NCBI GenBank assembly: GCA_025331565.1
Contig: JAFREQ010000008.1
Coordinates: 1,426,001-1,490,000 of the forward strand
Reading direction: 5' to 3'
Origin: Holacanthus passer
Lineage: Eukaryota; Chordata; Actinopteri; Pomacanthidae
DNA: 64,000 nucleotides
Positions 12,780 to 25,159 of the stretch are shown piece by piece. A program made the position numbers and the translations under genes. The notes beneath the pieces were generated by a model. That model had not been told where the DNA came from. It saw only the letters and a program-made list of their open reading frames with translations, and searched no databases. The number at the start of each line of letters is the position of its first letter. Position 1 is the first letter of the stretch.

Positions 12780-14355
12780 AACACTAACACTGTAGGAAAA
12801 ACCCTGAACCAAAAATACAAGTGAAACACTGAGTCATGTTAGTAGGGTTTAATCCATATTTTGGCCACATTGCACAAAATATTGCTTCATGTAAAAAAAT
12901 GGATTTAATGGTGCACTAGGTGGACTCGTATTTCTCTTGATGGTGGAAAAGGACCAAATGGATCCACTAAATCGGAATTTGAGCTATTTGCCAGACACAT
13001 TTTATAACAAACCTGTGTATGGTCCTATTCATCAGAATCATTATTGTGTGAGGGAAAGCCATTAAATTTCATCAATCTATTCAAAGAAGATCTCACACAC
13101 ACACACACATTCTGTAAACACATTCAAGGTTATGTTCCTACAAGCAGTGCGGGGGCAGGTCAGCTCCATAATAAATCAGCTCCCTGGTTGGTATTGTATT
13201 GTGTATTATTGTTGAACCCGCCATAGCTCGGCACTTAAAACCTCTGATCCATGAAGAATGCCGGTGTGTGTCACGGTGATGGATATAGTCATTACGGTGC
13301 CCTCCTTGTCTCTGTATCTGTCCTTCTGTTTGGTGGCTTGTTGTACTTTTGCTTCACACGCGTGTTCCTTAAAAACTTCCCCTGTGTCATAAATATAGCA
13401 GATATGGGGGCAGGTGGTGTAACATTGATTTTCGGGGAATACATGAATAGTAGGTGGAATCTATTTGGTGTGTTTTGCTCATGCTTTGAACTCGCGTCAA
13501 TGTGTGATCCTGCAAGAGAGGGTGAGAGAGTCGCTGTACATGTGCACGGGTTAAAATGTGTTCTTATAAAAACATTATTGATTGAGACATTGAATATATT
13601 TGACATAACATATATTGTTTTGTAACATTTTGCTCTACAAATGATTCAAATGTTTATTCTATATTTCTCGTATTTGTTATTTTTCTTTACAAATTCCATA
13701 TAAAACAATGTGTTAATCCATCTCTCAGTACTTTCCCTTCATTCTTATACTAGGAGGAATAAACTAAATAAACTACAATGCACAATCAAGAAATATGGGT
13801 GACGTGTTTTTCAAAGGGTTATGACAAATAGAAAAATGCAGATTATCGCCAGCTTTACATTTTAATAGTTCTCATTCATGTGTGAGATCTTAAACAGCCA
13901 TAAGAACGTCAACTGTCCCTGCGACTGCTGCCCTGTATCCAATAACCTCGGCTCCATTTCCAAGGATTTTCCATGCTGTTTAGGATAAAGCGTAATCACC
14001 ACGATTTTAAGTGTCGGTATCAGCTTTCACATTTCATTCACAGCCTCTATGTGTGTTTGTAGATTTGTCTGCCGCTAACCCTACAACAGTCTGCTGTCTG
14101 AACTTTCACACTACACTGAATAGGAATACCACATCAGAAGGCGTAAAACCACCTCAATTCACCCCCTGAAGGCCTTCGAGTGATCTCACAGTTTGCTCGG
14201 TGTTGTGGTACATTTATAGTCTAACACATTTGGGAGCCCTGTGAATTAGTTTCCTCTCTATTACACAGACAGGCAGAGGGGCCTACCAGACACTGCATTG
14301 AGGAGTAGTATTGACCAGGAGGCGCTCCACTGCTAATGATCTCTATAGGGAGACA
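12780..14355. other. Unrecognised sequence with a chance-like 124-codon frame
   Basis: It contains a (CA)8 run at 13094-13109 and an ATG-started frame at 13251-13625 with one hydrophobic stretch near its start. That frame has no family resemblance, no splice context and no coding bias that I can see. The rest is AT-rich unique DNA. Confidence 0.5.
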
Positions 14356-14359
14356 GAGG

Positions 14360-14392
14360 CCCCCCCCCCCCACACACACACACACACACACA
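14360..14392. repeat. C12 run joined to (CA)11
   Basis: Twelve C (14360-14371) pass directly into a CA dinucleotide run ending at 14392. A compound microsatellite, likely length-variable between individuals. Confidence 0.95.
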
Positions 14393-14394
14393 TC

Positions 14395-15335
14395 ATGGGA
14401 GTCTTCGAGTAGCCAAAAATTATGATTGATCTCAAAAACTCCGCCATCGTACATATCAGGAAAAGGAAAACCGTGCATCAGTCCACTGTCTCCAGCAGAA
14501 ATATCACTGCTCCCTTTAAGGCTGCATTACGCTCCTGCAAAAATCCATGTGCATTTCCATATTTAGGAAAGGAGCGAAGAGGTCACAGTAGCTTCACAGA
14601 GGAGGTGGTTTGCACCCCCAAAAAATCTCTACAACGTGCATCAAACGAAGACTGGGAAGCTGAGCAGGGAAAGATATCTGGTAGTGCTGGAGGTGGGCCA
14701 ACGCCAAACGTGGAACTGAAACAAAGAACCAAACATAGAAAGCACACAGAAAATGTGTTTTATTCACTTTTATTAGATTCAGTTTTCTCAGTCAGGTTAA
14801 TTATTGAAAGACTTTTTTTAGAAACTTGTGTCACAACACGCAATCATAATCTTATTTTACAGTTAATGCATGTGGTGGAATCTGGTGGAATCATAAAATT
14901 AATATAATGAGCTCAAATCCATTTTTTTGCAAATAATATTGTAAAGACAGGACAAAACTGCAAGCTCTCAAAAATGTGAAAATCAGAACTTCCTGGAGTC
15001 ACTGGGCTGGAAATAGGTTTTCTTTACAGCTTTCTTTGATTCGTTCTGGATCTGAAAAGGCAGAATTAAAGAAACCCACATGATTAATTGTCAACAGATG
15101 TGAAACTGCATCAGGCTCCAGTTAATGTTAGAAGACAAAGAAGGGATAAAGAATAACAGGAAACAGCCAACAAGACTTATATTTCCTCAAATAAATAAAA
15201 CGGATTCAACAATATGATTTAATCAATGCTTTTTTTCCCTTATTTTTATTAAAATGTTAAAATCAAAGTATGAGTATCTGCACGATTTAGAGTTTCAGTC
15301 CAAAGCTGTATATCATGAAAACAAACCCAGAGCTG
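14395..15335. other. Unrecognised sequence
   Basis: It holds a 161-codon ATG frame (14422-14907, plus) without recognisable domains, signal sequence or compositional coding signature; I treat it as chance. No repeats of note. Confidence 0.45.
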
Positions 15336-15339
15336 CTTT

Positions 15340-15530
15340 ATCATTACACATGAAATTCCAGCACAGGAGGAGAATACACAGCAGTGAGGGAGTAATATCT
15401 TTTATTCCATTTCATAATAAGGTGGGCCTCGTTCCCATGTGTATATGGTGGAGTTTTTAATTGAAAATGGAAATTTCTCTATTTAAGTCCTGATTATCAT
15501 AGCAGGTGGAGAGCAATTAAAATAAATGAA
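15340..15530. promoter_or_regulatory. Possible conserved noncoding element
   Basis: Complex non-repetitive block with TTTTTAATTGAAAATGG, TTCATAATAAGG and GAGCAATTAAAATAAATG: dense ATTA/AATTG homeodomain-type cores. Enhancer-like in texture only; no alignment was possible. Confidence 0.22.
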
Positions 15531-15662
15531 TGGTGATGTGCCTCTGTCCGCCTGTTACAAAACGCTGGGGGCGTCCACACACTTATACACACCTACGTCT
15601 CCGATTCTCTTATCGCAGATTTCATTTAACATTTGGCCTACATTCAAAGGAAAGAGAGGGAG

Positions 15663-15721
15663 GCAAGTGTGTGTGCGGTTTGTGCGTGTGCATGTCTGCA
15701 CATCTGTGCGTGTGTGTGTCC
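15663..15721. repeat. Interrupted TG-rich tract
   Basis: Imperfect TG/TGCG repeats on the plus strand, ending with an uninterrupted GTGTGTGTGT stretch. It pairs as an inverted copy with the CA tract at 15881-15920. Confidence 0.85.
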
Positions 15722-15880
15722 TGGGTTAGAAAAGATGGTTTACATTCGGCTTTTGAGTATCGAACAGCTGAGAATGCAGGAAACCCGGAGCAAGTGCTGT
15801 GTGGAGCGTCTGTCATCTGCCACATGGAAAACTGAAACACATCGTAGATCATCATCATCCTCATCATACAGATACATAAA

Positions 15881-15920
15881 GCACACACCCAGGCACACAC
15901 ACGCACACACACACACACAC
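15881..15920. repeat. CA microsatellite (interrupted)
   Basis: CA-rich tract with CCAGG and CG interruptions, then an uninterrupted CA run of nine to ten units up to 15920. Confidence 0.9.
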
Positions 15921-15924
15921 TCAG

Positions 15925-17980
15925 AGGATGACAGGATGTAGGAGAGTCCCGGCAGGGAGGAGGAAACATCTGAGAGTTTTATAGAAAGAAGAAACTATTT
16001 CACTTATGGCCAGAATCATAAAATCAAACTTTTAGCTCCATTGAATTAAAACACACGTAGTCAAACGGAAGGTGAACTATAACTTTATAGAGCTATCAAC
16101 AGTATGAACAGATAAAAACAGGGTTTTCTGAGCTTTGAACTTTGAACTTACAATTTTATATGAGTTTAAAATGTGCTCAAAAATGTGGCAAACTATGTTT
16201 TGCAAATGATCAGAATGTCTTTTTACTAATGGAAATGTCTGAATTGAGATTCTAAATTGTCAGATACATTCTGTAAAATCTTAAATTGCAGGTAGGTGTA
16301 CAGAAAATCTAGCGGCGGTTTGCAGCAGATACTTGTGTTAAGTATCACTTTACCACAAAAAGGAAATCATGGGAGGCCTGGTCCATGCAGACGACGGAGT
16401 CAGTAACATAGGGCTTGGTTGTCTTCTGATTGGAGCATGTCTTGTTGATATCATTATACCCCTTCAAGTAGATGCCAGCTGCCGAGGTTTAACGTCTCTA
16501 AAAATAGCCATAATCCATCACCACTTGTGTGCTTTACAAAATGTCTGATCAGTTAAGTTGATCTGGATTTTGCATGAAAATGTGCTACGTGGCTTTTTGT
16601 CATGAAAACCAGAACTAGAACCGGGAGAGGAAAGGATGGGGAGAGCAAAATAAGGGAAGTTGCTAAAGACAGAAGGGCCAAATGACAAAGAGACACAAGA
16701 GAAAATTACTAAGTGCAAAGCAATGATGCACAGAAATGTAGTGGAGTTGGAAAGAGATCTCAGAGGTGTGTTTGACAGGAAACACAGCCGTGGTGTCATG
16801 CTATGCCCCAGTTGGGTGTCGTCTTCAACTTCAGCCCCCGCTGATGGATGATGAGACACCAGTGGGAGCCGACTGGCGAGGCGGGGTCGGGGAATTGGAA
16901 CCAATGTCTGGAGCAGCCTCGTTTGCCATAAATTAGAACAGGACGTCAAGGATTGAATAGCACAAGTTTCTGCGTTTTTTTTTTTGTTTTTTTTTTATAC
17001 TTCCATTTTTGTGAGAACCAATTTGAGATTTAGACATTAGGAATGGGGACATTTTTGTGACGTGAGATCATTTTTGTTGAAAGACTTAGAGGGTTTATGG
17101 AAGACTAAAGGCTGAACATTGTGTTATTTCAACTAATCAGATTTTCATGTTTTATGTTTTTAGTCAGGGTTTTCCTTTCGTGACATTTTTAATAGACAGT
17201 AACTGAACTGTTTTCACCCTGCTTTTTTCCTAAATGTCACTTATGAAGCAGTTAGTGAAGGATTGGATTTTCTATTTTACCTATTTTACTTAGACTGAAT
17301 TTTTTTGGGGTGATTTTCTTTACATGTTTTTTATTTTAAATCTTCCTGTATCTGGATATTGGTGATATTACTGCTGTGCTAAACTGCATTGAACTTTGAC
17401 AAGGTTTACACATGAAAGTGAGGCATTACAGTGCGAATGTAGTTGTCAGAGGGTCCTCACAAGTAAGGCAGCACAAATGTGTGTGTGTGTGAGATATAGC
17501 CTAGCCGTGTGAACGCTATCAGCCCGTGTGTGTGCACTTGTGCGTGCTGGCCCATGCATGACTATCCAAGTGCATTGACTAGCATGTGTTTGGAATCTCA
17601 TATTGCATCCAGATGTCACGGCAAATCAATTCAAGTCAAAGACAGCCCAACGTGTTTCATAAGGCTCGCAAACCCACGGCAGGTGCAGCCCCTTCCACAG
17701 CTTTCAACAATGTGCTGGTGGCTGGTAAGATGGGTGGAAAAAATGATGGACACAGTTATGGTGAGAGTGAAATATCAGGCTTATATTAAATATGAGCTGG
17801 CAGTTACACCACCTATTCACTAACAATTTATTCCAATATTATTTTAAGTGAATGAAGGGTGCACATTAGTTAAAGTCTAATGTTAAAACAAACTAATTCA
17901 AAGTACTTTAAGTTGCCATTTTAGTGAAGTTTTAATCTTGAAATGATCAAACCGACAGAAACATCCCACCCTGCTCCTTA
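15925..17980. other. Unrecognised sequence with T-runs
   Basis: A double T-run lies at about 16975-16997. The stretch 17000-17400 is T-rich. A (GT)7 tract lies at about 17479-17492. The 143-codon minus frame at 16518-16949 has no recognisable features. No gene was supported. Confidence 0.5.
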
Positions 17981-17984
17981 GCTT

Positions 17985-18427
17985 TTTCTTTGCTTCACTT
18001 CCTGCCCTTGTGTGTTTCCCACCTGTGTGATTACCAACCTTGTCCTGATTAGTTTCACCCGTGGTTCATTAGCCTTCCCTCCCCAGCGTGTTCAGAGCTC
18101 CCTCCTCTCAGCGCCAGTTCGTCCTTGTACCTTGTGTCAAGCGTTCAGTCCTGTTTTGTTCTCCTGCTAATTTTTCGATCTTTACTTTGTTTTCCTGGAC
18201 TTTTCCCATTTAGTGGATTTTTGATCCCTGCCTGCTCCCGGTGGGATTGCTTGCTTGTTTGGAGTGCTCTCTTTTGATTTGACCTTTACCTACCTCCCCA
18301 TCCTGTAAGCTTTGTACCTTTTTACATGAATAAATCATTGAACTGCACTCGCTCTGCCCCTGGTGTCTGCATTTGCGTCCTACCTCTTGTTCTCTTGTTA
18401 CCCTGCTTGCACAACTGCGACAAACAC
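17985..18427 (+). mobile_element. LTR-like repeat with poly-A signal (tentative solo LTR)
   Basis: The block is C/T-rich. It contains CCTGATTAGTTTCACC and CAGCGCCAGTTCGTC-like phrases, then TTTCCTGGACTTTT, then AATAAA at 18329-18334, and closes with CTGCATTTGCGTCC. From memory this order of motifs is characteristic of LTRs of teleost Gypsy-type retrotransposons, with the AATAAA as the LTR's own polyadenylation signal. No internal gag-pol sequence lies beside it, so if correct it is a solo LTR. Exact ends and target duplication could not be fixed. Confidence 0.45.
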
Positions 18428-18429
18428 AG

Positions 18430-19595
18430 CTGTTTTAGATTAGTGCAACCAATGTCATGCATATTTAACTGATAAAAGTTGTTCAAATATAATCATTAAT
18501 TGTAGAGGGCAATCATCATATTGGTAAAAAAGAAAAATAAATATTATAGAAATAGAATTGTTGTATGTTACTGTTGTTTAGCTGACAAAAAAATGTACAG
18601 AAATAAAATACATCCTGGTACAAGAGACAGAATATAGTGTGAATTGTTATAACAAAATTTGTGGTGGGACTTAAAAGAAATAAAATTGTGTGACCATCGA
18701 TTTGGTGCAAAATGTATGACTATTATATTATACATATATTATACTTTGAAGGCAGAAGGGCATCGTGTGTCATTGTTTTTTTGCTACAGGATATACTGTA
18801 TGCTTGCAGTTTATATGATTCTCTTCAATGCAAACGTCCGTCTCAAATGTTGCCAGTCTACATCTAAATTCCTGCTTTTTCAATCTCTTCATTCTCATAA
18901 GTCAGATCACATGGACAAAGATAACGGTCTTAAATAACAACACATTTTTTTCCTTCAGACAAGTTCATGGGAAAGTCTCATAAAAAAGTTATATATGATA
19001 GGAGAAGTTTGATGTATCGCTGATTTATGTTCCATGTTCTCGTCTACCTCTCAATCAAACTCATGTGTAACGATCACCCTCCCCGAGGTCCTCGTTACCG
19101 CCATGATCCTCTGACCCACATACAAACTGGACACACTCGCGCACTCACATACTCGCTCATGGAGGTCTACTGTACGATCCTCGTCTGACATATTTATGAA
19201 AAAAAATATCTGCAACCTTAATAGTTTGGACATGCCAACTATTTCAGAATTTTCAGCGTTGAATCATCTGTCATTGCAGCACGACATGATCCATTCTCCC
19301 AAATTTATATGACAAATAGTCTTTAGCGAAGGGAGCGGAGCTAGAAGTGAGAGGAGAGAGGAGAAAGATCTCTGCTGGAGAGAGGAAGAGAGAGACAGAG
19401 GGGGGACGCTCTGTCATCTGTCTGGTTTTGGATCGTACCGAAGAGAAAATGTACTTGGGGTGCACAAAGAAAACACAATAAATTACTCCCTGCTCCTCAT
19501 TCATAACCCAGGATTATCATCCCAAATCCATACATCACACAGAGAGAGTCGTTTGCATTTTGCACACATGCACGGCCATATGGAAATAGGCAGGG
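18430..19595. other. Unrecognised sequence with GA-rich patch
   Basis: AT-rich unique DNA. Positions 19326-19405 are purine-rich (GGAGAGAGG-type units). No gene or transposon end was recognised. Confidence 0.5.
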
Positions 19596-19602
19596 CTAAG
19601 GA

Positions 19603-19638
19603 AACACACACGTTCACACACACATACACACACACACA
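19603..19638. repeat. Interrupted CA tract
   Basis: CA repeats broken by GTT and TA. Short tandem repeat only. Confidence 0.9.
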
Positions 19639-19639
19639 A

Positions 19640-20250
19640 AGCCAAAAGCCATTAATCCACTCTGCGACTGGGAACAGGTCCAAATGGGCTTGTGTTTGTG
19701 TGTGTCTAGGTGTCTGATGTTTTGGTATGAGGCATGTAGCAATCAATCCCCCTTGTATACTAATATGATTATGGCTCTGTCATCTGTAAATGCACCTCTG
19801 AGAGCTGTAACTGTAGGAAAGAGCTGACATTAAGGCAAAAGCAACACATGCTTTTTGGATTAAAAGAGCGAATGTTTGCTTTTGCTTCACAAATATTTGG
19901 TAAATATGGTAAACGGTAGCTATGGCATCTATACAGACAACAGCACAGTGTACTCCAAACCTCCTGCAAACCGCTGCCATGATCATAAAACACCTTTGAG
20001 TCACAGAGGTTCTCTGGAAAATAAATACTTGGTATAAAGCAGGAATCAAAAATCACTGTTTATTAACTTCTCAAAATGCTTAAATCTAACCCGGGCTAAA
20101 CTGCAGACCTCAACAACGAAGCGTCACCATGTAAGATTTCTTTCTGCTCATTAACCCCAAGAAATCCTCCAAATTAGACAACAAATAACATGTCCTCTAG
20201 AGCAACACCTAGAGGTGACGCCAGATCAGGTCTCTGCATCGTTTGTCTGT
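19640..20250. other. Unrecognised sequence
   Basis: Two overlapping minus-strand frames (19769-20056) are short and featureless. Nothing else was identified. Confidence 0.4.
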
Positions 20251-20254
20251 GCCT

Positions 20255-20345
20255 TCCCAAAAAAATGCATCCATTTTATGATCTGACATCACTGTGGTTA
20301 AGGTTTGGTTTGGTTAAGGCACAAAAACAACTTGGTTCAAGTTCA
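20255..20345 (+). repeat. Fragment of teleost dispersed repeat (AAGGTTTGGTT class)
   Basis: The phrase GTGGTTAAGGTTTGGTTTGG, then TTAAGGCACAAAAACAACTTGG, is one I remember from many teleost dispersed repeats built on TTAGG/TTAAGGCACAAAAAC units. A reverse-orientation relative (CCTTAACCAAGTATTGG, then TTGTCTAAACTTTACCACA) lies near 43075-43120. Only a fragment is present and its family name is unknown to me. Confidence 0.35.
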
Positions 20346-20349
20346 ATGA

Positions 20350-21395
20350 ATTCAAAATACACAGCAACTCTCCTTCCTCCTTCCTTATCTTACTTGCCTG
20401 TTTAACTTCCTGAGAACTAAAACTAAATAAATAACCCACACATTCACTAAAGCTGTCTAGATAAAGTTGGACGTATGAACGGCTTCAGTTGCCTTGTGTT
20501 CTTTAGATCCATCGCTAAATACAAACAACATTTTTTTATGCATCACCTTGAATAACCTTCTTACATAAGTGAGTCCATTTTAACCGGAGCATCTTTCAAT
20601 CCTTGTGAGGACAGTTGGCCTTTATAAGACCACATTGATATGCCTGCGTGCACAGATGCAAACCCACACAGTCACTGACAAGTTAGATAAGCTCTTCAAC
20701 AGCCATTCATCAAGTCTTTACCTGGGAACTGATCCAAAATGAATGTGTTTCAGTGTGCATCGATAGGTGATGTGTTCAGTGTTGAATACACAATTATATG
20801 ATTCTCTTTTGTCTGTGAATACAGAATTCAGAGATGCTTGACTCAGAGAAAGTGAGTTAATGATATATGGTCTTGTTGAGAAATTTGATGTTTTTGTCCA
20901 GCATGTTTAATTAAATTAAGTCATGAAGCCATGGCCAGCAAGTGTTCCACATCTATCTTAACTAGCTTTTTGCACAAAGTGGACATAATATATCAGCGGA
21001 CTCTGCAGCTGTTTTTAGTCAACGTCAGTACATTATTGGTTTAATGGCTGCAGAGACTGTTTGTTTTGATGAAAGTGCTCCACACACCCAGACTTGTCAT
21101 CCATACATATCCAACCTCTGCCACTAAAGTTATGTTTGTGACATTGTGTAGCTTCATCTTTCTTGTCCAAAATAAAGACCTACCTGAGAGCTTTCTCAGA
21201 AAATGTGGGGCTAAATGTCACCAACCAAGTAACTTGAACTAGTTGTACAAATGGATGGTGATTAAAGCCACATTAATTGTTCTTAAACACAACATTGATG
21301 TATCATCAATAAGAAACAACATCCTGTCTATGCATTCAGTAGACACAAAGCAACATGACCATTCATTTGAAATTGTCTTTCTTTGTACCTGGTAG
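20350..21395. other. Unrecognised sequence
   Basis: No open frame worth reporting, no simple repeat longer than a few units, and no recognised element end. Confidence 0.4.
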
Positions 21396-21399
21396 AGAA

Positions 21400-21560
21400 A
21401 AGTCTGATATTCCGTCTCCTTTTAGCTCTGCTTTTGGGCTCCACCAATTCCTGAGGGAAATATCTGGGTACGTAGCAGCTAAATATTCTACTGTGGTCAC
21501 CAGCTAGCGGCTAACATTTCATGTCTGCTGTTTGATGTTGGGCAGGTAGCTCACTATAAG
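21400..21560 (+). repeat. Dispersed repeat fragment (GCTAACATTT class)
   Basis: The run CCTGAGGGAAATATCTGG, then CAGCTAAATATTCTACTGTGG, then CACCAGCTAGCGGCTAAC is close to a dispersed sequence I remember from many percomorph genomes. No protein-coding content. Boundaries and family name are uncertain. Confidence 0.35.
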
Positions 21561-21564
21561 CTGA

Positions 21565-23240
21565 TTAAGCCTAACCAAACAATTTGTGGGAAGCAAATCC
21601 AAAATAATGAGTTGAAAGGTGCTAATAATGTTTGCACTCTGATTGATGCATCGTTAATATAGAAGTATTGATTAGATCAGCTTTAAAATTACATATAGAT
21701 AGCAGCACAGAGTGACCTGAAAAACTTCATTAACAGTTTTCAATTTCACTTTTCATCAGCAGAGCACAAAGCTGACTGTCATAAATTGACACACTGTATT
21801 ACTGTCAATGTAGTGAATCCTTTGAGTAAAAACACTTTGAGAGGGATTTGGCCGACCAGAACCTGATGACAACAATCTGATGACAAGCACACAATCTATT
21901 CAGCAGTGCACATATTTTGCCTGAGACGTGCATGTTCTTTGTCATATCCAACAAAGGCCATTCACACAGTGGAAAAACAAGTCATGTTCAAAACTCACTG
22001 CAAATTATGGGCTAAACAAAGTCAGACAATGTGATTATCTTCACCTTGTGATTCCAGCTTGACAGAACTGAACAAAGCTTCGAAAGCCCGAGTGTGAACA
22101 CACAAGAAACAACTCGGACTTGAAGCAATTTCAAGCACCGAGGTCAGATCCATGATCACTGAGAGGAAAAAAACACTTCACAATTGAGTCCACCTGTAGA
22201 TAATTTCTTCCTCCCAGTGTTTACCTCACTCTGCGATGCCACTGGGAAAGAAAGTGTAATTCCCTTTTTTCGCACACTTTATTTCTTACCCTGTCCTGTG
22301 TCCCTTCTCGTGGACAAAGGGACGTGCCACATCGTCTCATGAATGCGATGATGATGGCAGCAAATCATGCGGTCTCACACAGGTAACACATCATTCTCAG
22401 CTTGCCATCTGACCACCTGCTCCCACACTAATTTACTCCACCCCGCTCTCCTCGCCACCACCCACGTTTCACACAGAGACAAGCTCATACAAACCTTTGT
22501 CAGCGGTTGAATAAAGGTTGAGAGGTCGCATGTGGCTCGGGGCTAAAGTTGTGATTGCTGCAGAGGAGGAGTCTTCCCCGGTGTAGATGCTGGTTGCTTG
22601 AAAAAAACGCAAGAAAAAAAATGAAGTAAAACAGCGACCGGATGGTGTGAGACACGAGACCGGATCAATAAAAAAATCAGAGTTCGTCTCTTTTAAAGTT
22701 AGTGTTTCATCAACCTGAGCCGGTCCACTTTTCACATGATCTCATACTTTCCCACCTGCCCTCTCTCCCTCTCGGGTCTCTCTCTTCTATCTGTGGGATG
22801 GCCTCGTCTTTTCATCTGTGCTCTGTATCTGAGGATGCTGCAGTAGCTCCTGGGGCAGCTCTTCAGATGCACCTGTTGTTGCTCTGTGTGTTCGAGCGTT
22901 GATGTAACCTGTGTCTTTTCACCGCAGCCGCTCTTGTCATCTCTGTGTATCTCCATGAGAGGACATTTGCTGTTGAACTTTGACCCCCTGTCCATCTTGT
23001 TGCTGCTATCTCCCATTGCACAAATACGTCTGTGTGTACGTTTCTATCTATGGACGATTGTTTGCTTGCTCTTGACCAACAATACAGACATTTTCTTCTT
23101 CTTTGGCTATTTTTATTTTTGTTGTAATGTTGTCACTGCATAATCTATTTTCTAATGTACTGTATTTTGGATTTTACATTTATGCAGAATCAGTGTAAAT
23201 ATTAGCACAAACCCTGCTGACTTGTTCTTGTGTAAACCAC
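21565..23240. other. Unrecognised sequence
   Basis: Short frames only. The patch 22440-22960 is somewhat richer in G+C and CT, but I see no exon with matching splice sites there. Confidence 0.4.
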
Positions 23241-23300
23241 TGAATCTCTATTTTACAGGGGTGCTGTTCCTTCATTTTAATCTCTGTCTTCACTCTGCAG

Positions 23301-23367
23301 CAAGGCAGGACAAGACATATTTCCTACAGGCCGCTGGTGTCGTGCAGATTATATAAAGCATATACAA
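23301..23367 (+). CDS. Candidate internal exon (67 nt), identity unknown
   Basis: A polypyrimidine stretch ending TCTTCACTCTGCAG (23287-23300) is a good 3' splice site. After 67 bases comes CAA followed by GTAAGTG (donor GT at 23368), a near-ideal 5' splice site. Two of the three frames are open; one reads KAGQDIFPTGRWCRADYIKH. A branch-point-like TTTTAAT lies about 25 bases before the acceptor. Good splice-site pairs this close also occur by chance as pseudoexons, and no neighbouring exon was found, so it could equally be an exon of a noncoding RNA or nothing. No family is recognised. Confidence 0.25.
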
Positions 23368-23374
23368 GTAAGTG

Positions 23375-25130
23375 TTGCCAGCATAGCAACCTGTTTTTCA
23401 TTTGGGATTTACTGCAGTACTTACTTAAGGACCAATGACACAATCACTCCAACCTTAAGAGAGACATAAAAACATTTATTGTACTGCTTTGGTTACCACA
23501 ACATCACGGCCTACAGACATCAATAAATTGTGCCCAGTATTGCTTTGAGTCTGCCACAGTGCAGTGTTGAATTGTGATGAAGACAATCAGCAGGGGGTGC
23601 TGTAGAGCCACAGTCCAGGTTTATTAAGCCTAATCAATGTTTTGATGGTGATATACAGGTGAAGTGTAAAACAGAGGAATGTTTCTGATGAGTATGATGT
23701 TCACAGCAAATGACATCTGAGGCAACTAGTCCAGTTTGTGTTGGTGGTGAATAACTTTTGTCAAGCAGACCTTTATCAAACAGTGGCTACATGGTTGGGA
23801 CTTGTGTATTTTAACGCCAGTGTGACTCTGATTTCAGAATTAAATGAGGATCAATGAAATAAGCCAGATGCTGCTGCTATGAGCGTTCGGTATTCTATCA
23901 GTGTTTCTCAGCAAACATCAATACTCCCACGAAGCCTCCATCAATTTTTGATTGAGTTATAATATGTCTCAATCATCAGTAATTGCTCCACATTTCCCAA
24001 GAAGTTGACTGATTTGAGCTGGTTTGGCTGATATGAATGATAAGATGCTGGCAAACTTCTGCACATTTGCATTTGAACTGAACTGAACTTAAAACTAATT
24101 TTTGCTAAGAAATCAATATCCATGGTGTCGAGCTTGTACGAACACACAAAACGAACTAGCTTCCGTTTTCTGTGTGGAAGCTCGACGGCCAAACAGTGTC
24201 GAATGCTGTTGTTAGTTTGCTAACTTTACGTAGCCAATGCTATGCGGGCTTGTTGAGAAAGACAAAAAACATCTTGTTATTTATAGGCTATACATATGAC
24301 GTTCCACAGCCGTGCATCATCAAGGACTTTGACAGGGTGTCTACTCACAACACCTGCCCTTCAATGTCAATTCACTTCATGGGAAACACCCACCCAGAGG
24401 CTTGTTCATGTTTCCTCAAACATGTCCAAAAACAATTTCATCATCTTTTGAAAAATGCTTTGAAACAACATCCACAATAGTTGTAGTATTGTAACAGTTT
24501 CTATTTCCTCATGTTCAACAAATTCATTTTCACAAGTTATCAGCTGTCTGGAGTCGCCTCCATCCTTCACCCGTATCACCATCTTAATTTCCTCTCATGC
24601 CACCATCTCTCCTCTCTACCTGTATTTGTATATCTTCTTCTGCCTTCCTTCTGCTCTGTTCTCGTCTTTTCTCCAAAGAACAGATCAGTAGATGAGATGA
24701 ATAGTCCGGGACAGTAATATAGATGGTGGCTTTGACCTGCACAGACTCCTCAAACTCGTTCCAAATCAATCTACTATTCCATCACCGTGACCCAGATGTC
24801 CATCCTTCTTCCCTGTCTCTATCTCCCTGCCCATCTCTTGCCAATCTCCATTCATCACTCTCTCTATCTCCATCCTCTCCTCTCATCTTTTCTTCCAAAA
24901 TTACTAGAGTTAGACTTACTTGACAGTGAGAAAAAAGTTTTTCTTTGAGCACCGTACTTCAGAGAAGAAAGGAGAATGAATTGGACTTTCAAAAGAAGTT
25001 TGCCCTGAAACCTTTTGTTCTGTTGCTCTCATGCAGTATTCATGTTCTCGATGAACTCTCCCTGGCTTTGCTTTCGCTTTTTTCCCAACTAATCAGGGAC
25101 CGAGTTAATGACCTTGAGGCATTAGCAAAA
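23375..25130. other. Unrecognised sequence with CT-rich patch
   Basis: Positions 24590-24890 are pyrimidine-rich (TCTCTCTATCTCC units). The 102-codon frame at 24172-24480 does not resemble any protein I know. A short AACTG tandem lies near 24075. Confidence 0.45.
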
Positions 25131-25132
25131 CA

Positions 25133-25158
25133 GTGTGTGTGTGTGTGTGTGTGTGTGT
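25133..25158. repeat. (GT)13 microsatellite
   Basis: Uninterrupted GT run of 26 bases. Confidence 0.95.
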
Positions 25159-25159
25159 G

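Noticed and set aside
13251..13625. 124-codon frame with a hydrophobic segment that could be a membrane helix
   Set aside because: One T-rich hydrophobic run is common by chance in AT-rich DNA; no neighbour or family support.
14422..14907. 161-codon ATG frame (plus)
   Set aside because: No recognisable family, mixed composition, no promoter or splice features. Probably chance.
12487..18427. The two LTR-like repeats (12487-12770 minus and 17985-18427 plus) as paired LTRs of one element
   Set aside because: They are in opposite orientation, only loosely alike, and no retroelement coding sequence lies between them.
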